Assembly: GCA_016946835.1 (NCBI GenBank)
Contig: JACVTC010000007.1
Coordinates: forward strand, 1,082,501-1,105,000
DNA length: 22,500 nt
Origin: Neocallimastix lanati (nom. inval.)
Taxonomy: Eukaryota > Neocallimastigomycota > Neocallimastigomycetes > Neocallimastigales > Neocallimastigaceae
Direction of reading: 5' to 3'
Shown: piece by piece, positions 17,938 to 22,500 of the stretch
Position numbering within the stretch: position 1 is the first letter of the stretch
How the letters are laid out: each line of letters starts with the position of its first letter
Made by a program: the position numbers and the translations under genes
The notes under the pieces: model-generated
The model's input: only the letters and a program-made list of their open reading frames with translations
Told to the model about the DNA's origin: nothing
The model's database searches: none

Positions 17938-17975
17938 AATTATTTCTTATATGTGAAATATTTTCTATTTAATAA
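17372..17975. other. 3' flank of the Aurora gene
   Basis: AT-rich non-coding sequence ending in a long A run (about 17777-17807), a T run and a (TTA)n stretch of about 15 units (17892-17936). I see no gene. Confidence 0.8.
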
Positions 17976-18368
17976 GGTGCTCTTCTTGGCGGGCGTTCAA
18001 TATATTCAAAAATTAAAGTTAATGATGGGGAACAAAGACAATTAGTTGACAATATTTTTAAACAAAGTTCAACTTCGTCGACTGTTCCATATTTTGTGGG
18101 GATTGCGAAGTTTCTAACAGACGTAATACCATTAATTTTGTCAATCTTTTTCGATTGATGATGAAATGGTATTCCGTTGAATCTATTTGAATCTACCGTT
18201 GCTAAGAGCGTCGACGACGAAATGATAAGGCATGGATTTTCACCTCCTGGTGAAAGATCTGATACAGATTCGTTTGATAACACTAATACTGAAATGATTA
18301 CTCGCAATAACGGACGAATGGTGTTATCATCGACGAATGGGGAAAAAGTTAGAGGCTATTGCTTCTAA
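17976..18368 (+). pseudogene. Unrecognised coding-like island broken by tandem stops (probable gene fragment)
   Basis: An abrupt block of mixed composition sits inside AT desert. One plus-strand frame is open from 17976 (directly after an in-frame TAA) to TAA at 18366-18368, broken only by adjacent stops TGA TGA at 18156-18161. It begins GALLGGRSIYSKIKVNDGEQ and ends with an acidic, Ser/Thr/Asn-rich stretch (GERSDTDSFDN to EKVRGYCF). A different frame across the break (about 18106-18188) reads SNRRNTINFVNLFRLMMKWY and looks more protein-like than the hydrophobic run it overlaps, suggesting compensating frameshifts. No ATG opens the frame. The minus strand is also open over most of the block (about 18350-17969), so orientation is not settled. 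I do not recognise a family. It could be a decayed gene, a retrocopy remnant (an A tract begins at 18505), or an exon of an unannotated gene. Confidence 0.4.
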
Positions 18369-18622
18369 CGTACTTTTATAATTTTATAATATATAATATA
18401 TAATATATAATATTTTTTATTTCATGTATTTTATTTGTTATTTTTCATTTAAATCATGTAATTTTATTATTATAATAAATTAAAAAAGTTATTCTCTAAG
18501 TCTAAAAAAAAAAAAAAAAAAAAAAAAAATAAGTATGTAGAATAAAATAAAAATAAAAATAAAAACTCTCCCTTTTTTTTTTTTTTTATTATTATAATTA
18601 TTATAAGTAACATAGCTGAAGC

Positions 18623-18670
18623 TTAAATCCAGAGTTCATCTTCTTTTGATTCGCCATCTCCATCACAATA
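18623..18670 (-). other. Possible orphan terminal exon (acidic C-terminus)
   Basis: On the minus strand, a pyrimidine-rich tract and CATTAG acceptor (18672-18671) precede 15 sense codons reading YCDGDGESKEDELWI and then TAA. The local composition is clearly richer in G and C than its surroundings. No partner exon was found between here and the AK6 stop at 19394, and the AK6 frame closes properly by itself. It could be the last exon of a gene lost or moved, or an alternative 3' end. Confidence 0.22.
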
Positions 18671-18672
18671 CT

Positions 18673-18682
18673 AATGAAAGGA

Positions 18683-18744
<62 letters not shown>

Positions 18745-18771
18745 AAAAAAAATGCAAAGAATGAAAGGATA
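18673..18771. repeat. Poly(A) tract bracketed by a perfect 12-bp direct repeat
   Basis: AATGAAAGGATA occurs at 18673-18684 and again at 18760-18771. Between them lie 57 uninterrupted A residues (18686-18742), then a G, nine more A, and TGCAAAG. A short direct repeat on both sides of an A tract resembles the target-site duplication left by target-primed reverse transcription. Tandem duplication plus A-tract expansion is the alternative. Confidence 0.55.
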
Positions 18772-19142
18772 AGAAGAGATTGATAAAATATATAGATATA
18801 ATGATAGATAGATGTATATAATATATATATATATATATATATATTTTTAAATTAATTTATTAATTTTTTATTTATTATTTATTATTTATTTAACTAGAAA
18901 GTTGCTTTTTTTTTTTTTATTTTATTTTTTTTATTTTATTTTATTTTTTTTATTTTTATTTTTATTTTTATTTTTTTATTTTTATTTTTATTTTTTTTTT
19001 TTTTGTCTTTTTTTTTTTGATATACTATAAAATATACTATAAAATAAAAAAAACAATAATAATAATAATAATAAATATTTCTATTTTATTAAATCTAAAT
19101 AAAAAAAAAAAAATAAAATAATTTAGTTTTTAATTATATTTA

Positions 19143-19173
<31 letters not shown>

Positions 19174-19393
19174 TTTAAAAACGAAGGAACGATAGAAAAT
19201 AATTATAAGAGGTATTTATTTAAACTTTAAAAAAAAAAAAAAGACAATGATTATAATGGATTTATTATTATTTAAATATATTTATATTTATCTTTCATAA
19301 ATATATATTAATGCTTATATTGTTTATTATTATTTTTTTTTTTTTTTTTTTGTTGTTGTTGTTGTTGCTGTTGTATTCTTATTTTTTGATTAT
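18771..19393. other. AT-rich spacer and AK6 3' flank
   Basis: Contains (TA)n at about 18821-18844, T-rich (TTTTA)n-like sequence at 18906-19018 and (TTG)n at about 19350-19368. On the AK6 sense strand the last is a (CAA)n tract just after its stop codon. No coding frame is seen. Confidence 0.75.
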
Positions 19394-20639
<1,246 letters not shown>

Positions 20640-20747
20640 TTTTTTTTTTTTAAATATATATATATTTATTTATTAATTATGTAAATATTTTATAATGTAT
20701 TCTAAAAATTTTTTTTTAAAAATAAAAAAAAAAGAAAAAATATATAT

Positions 20748-20779
<32 letters not shown>

Positions 20780-20956
20780 TTTATTAATTTAATGAAAAAC
20801 AAAATTATTGGATAAAAATTTTTTTTTTTTTTTTAATTTTTAAAGATTCATCTGTATTAATATAAATATATAAATTTTATTCGAAAAAAAAAAAAAAAAA
20901 AAAAAAATTACAAATACTAATAAAACTCAAAACAATAGTTAAAATTTAAAAAAACA
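20640..20956. other. Upstream region of AK6
   Basis: A/T homopolymers only, including A runs at about 20755-20779 and 20884-20907. The AK6 promoter must lie here, but no motif stands out. Confidence 0.7.
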
Positions 20957-21132
<176 letters not shown>

Positions 21133-21170
21133 TAAATAAATAAATAAATATAATAAAATTTCAGAATCTA

Positions 21171-21479
21171 GTGCGTTTCAAAATGTGGCGTATTTTGTAT
21201 ATGGCTTGTTTTTTAATTATTTAATAAGTGATAATTAAATAAATAATTAAATAAATAATAAATATTCTTTATATATATATATATATAATTTATTAATATT
21301 CATTTGTAAAAATAGTTTTTTATAATAAAAAATAATTTTTTATAATTCTTTTTTAATAGAGTATATTATTATTTCTTTTGAAATAATAATTATTTATATA
21401 TTTATTTATAATTACATGGAATATCTTAAAAATGTATGGCTTTATTTTAAAATTTTATAAGCCACATTGTGAAATACAC
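21171..21479. mobile_element. Second inverted-repeat element candidate (about 309 bp)
   Basis: A 23-bp end at 21171-21193 (GTGCGTTTCAAAATGTGGCG...) is matched on the minus strand by 21479-21457 (GTGTATTTCACAATGTGGCT...), with 19 of 23 positions identical. The interior is AT-rich and non-coding. A near-palindrome containing TTTTAAAATTTT lies just inside the right end (21436-21463). No clean target-site duplication is visible. It lies about 100 bp from the 21581 element and shares the GTGGCGTA word with it, so the two may be related. Confidence 0.4.
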
Positions 21480-21580
21480 AAATCTCATATGATATCCTAA
21501 TCCTATAAATTTTGTATTTTTTTAAATATTTATGAATATAATATTTTAAAAATAAACTATATCTATTTATTACTATTATT

Positions 21581-21855
21581 TGGGAGAGTTGCATTTCCCC
21601 AAATTGCATTTCGCTGTGTTGCATTTCGCCAAGTGGCGTAGTATTAAAATGTTGCTTTTCCCCAAGTTGCTTTTCGACAAGTAAAGTATTGATATAAATA
21701 AATGAATAAATAAATAAATATTAATTCAAAATATATTTTTTTTAAAATTGTTTTTATACGATATTAATAATATTTAATTTTATTTATTTATTTATTTATT
21801 TATTTAATAATTTTCAATCTGGCGAAATGCAATTTGGCGAAATGCCCCACACCCC
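21581..21855. mobile_element. MITE-like element with terminal inverted repeats built from a 15-bp unit
   Basis: The left arm (about 21582-21683) carries several copies of a 15-bp unit, read on the minus strand as variants of TTTGGCGAAATGCAA. The right arm (21818-21855) carries the same unit in opposite orientation (GGCGAAATGCAATTTGGCGA). The outermost 33-35 bp of the two ends match as inverted repeats with a few changes and one indel. The interior (about 21684-21817) is plain AT sequence with (TTTA)n and no coding frame. TATTATT flanks both ends (21574-21580 and 21856-21862), as a target-site duplication would, but the surroundings are full of such words. A non-autonomous DNA element is the best reading. 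Confidence 0.55.
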
Positions 21856-21959
21856 TATTATTTATTTATTTCTATTATTATTACTATTATCTTTATTAAT
21901 ATTAATTATCAATAATTACTTGTTACTTTAATATTATTTAATATTTAAATATTATTTAT

Positions 21960-22500
21960 CTTTATTATATATTTATTTATTTATTTATTATTTATTTATT
22001 ACTTATTTATTTATTATTTACTATTTATTTATTATTTACTATTTATTTATTATTTACTATTTATCATTCATTTATTATTTATTATTTATTATTTATTATT
22101 TATTATTAATTATTATTTATTATTTATTATTTATTATTTATTATTTATTATTTATTATTAATTTTTATATTATTTATCATTCATTTATTATTTATTTATA
22201 ACTTACTATTTAATTAATTATTTATTTATTTATTATTATTTATTTATAATTTACTATTTATCATTCATTTATTATTTATTATTTATTTATTTATTTATCT
22301 ATTTATTATTTATTATTTATTATTTATTATTTATTATTTATTATTAATTTTTATATTATTTATCATTCATTTATTATTTATTATTTATTATTTATTATTT
22401 ATTATTTAATTTATTATTTATTATTTATTATTTATTATTTATTATTTATTATTATTATTAACTTTTATATTATTTATCATTCATTTATTATTTATTATTT
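21960..22500. repeat. TATTTATT/TTTATTA satellite-like block with a longer recurring core
   Basis: Almost entirely TTTA and TTATTTA words. A 34-bp core containing ATTATTTATCATTCATTTAT recurs at 22157-22190, 22343-22376 and 22457-22490, the last with one substitution. The spacings are 186 and 114 bp, so there is higher-order structure. The block runs off the window end. Confidence 0.8.

Noticed and set aside
17827-18045. Plus-strand frame with poly-Phe and poly-Tyr
   Set aside because: Translation of T and TTA runs; it enters the mixed block in a different frame from the plausible one.
17969-18307. 112-codon minus-strand frame as a real gene
   Set aside because: Lacks an ATG start (TTG only) and no family is recognised. 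The plus frame looks more protein-like, but orientation is left open under the pseudogene entry.
21181-21222. Short frame MWRILYMACFLII resembling a signal peptide
   Set aside because: Only 13 codons with no continuation; overlaps the left end of an inverted-repeat element.
21442-21624. Minus-strand frame beginning MQHSEMQFGEMQLS
   Set aside because: The repeated MQxxE pattern is just the 15-bp unit of the inverted-repeat element read in frame.

Overview
The window is eukaryotic nuclear DNA that is overwhelmingly A+T. It is dominated by A and T homopolymers, (TA)n, (AAT)n and (TTTA)n tracts, with protein-coding exons as small islands of mixed composition. Genes are split by short GT-AG introns, and one protein is packed with Asn, Thr, Ser and His homopolymers. 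Together these point to an anaerobic gut fungus (Neocallimastigomycota). That placement is an inference from composition and gene style; another extremely AT-rich eukaryote such as a dictyostelid is less likely but not excluded. No prokaryotic features, tRNA, rRNA or CRISPR were seen.

Layout: (1) 606-5527, minus strand: a five-exon gene for a large (about 1,269 aa) Aurora-like protein kinase. Its catalytic domain is at the extreme C-terminus and about 1,000 low-complexity residues precede it. (2) 5528-15115: about 9.6 kb without a supportable gene. It holds microsatellites, small hairpins, a 51-bp tandem repeat, and at 12.6-13.84 kb a more mixed patch with a 70-74 bp direct repeat and inverted telomere-like motifs, perhaps a decayed element. 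(3) 15116-17371, plus strand: a compact seven-exon canonical Aurora kinase (about 298 aa). (4) 17976-18368: an interrupted, unrecognised coding-like island, probably a pseudogene fragment. A possible orphan terminal exon lies at 18623-18670, next to a poly(A) tract bracketed by a 12-bp direct repeat. (5) 19394-20639, minus strand: a three-exon adenylate kinase isoenzyme 6 (AK6/Fap7/hCINAP) gene of 177 aa. (6) 20640-22500: a (AAT) tract of about 57 units, two terminal-inverted-repeat (MITE-like) structures at 21171-21479 and 21581-21855, then a TATTTATT satellite-like stretch to the window edge.

The two kinases are paralogs transcribed away from each other. Three intron positions and phases inside their kinase domains coincide, and one internal exon is exactly 149 nt in both. 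The short copy keeps every Aurora hallmark. The long copy has lost the Arg-rich activation loop and the DFGW tryptophan, and has gained a huge disordered N-terminus. If a 9-nt first exon is real, it also starts with an N-myristoylation signal. This looks like an ancestral mitotic Aurora plus a diverged copy with different localisation and regulation. AK6 is an unrelated neighbour whose family acts in 40S ribosome maturation.
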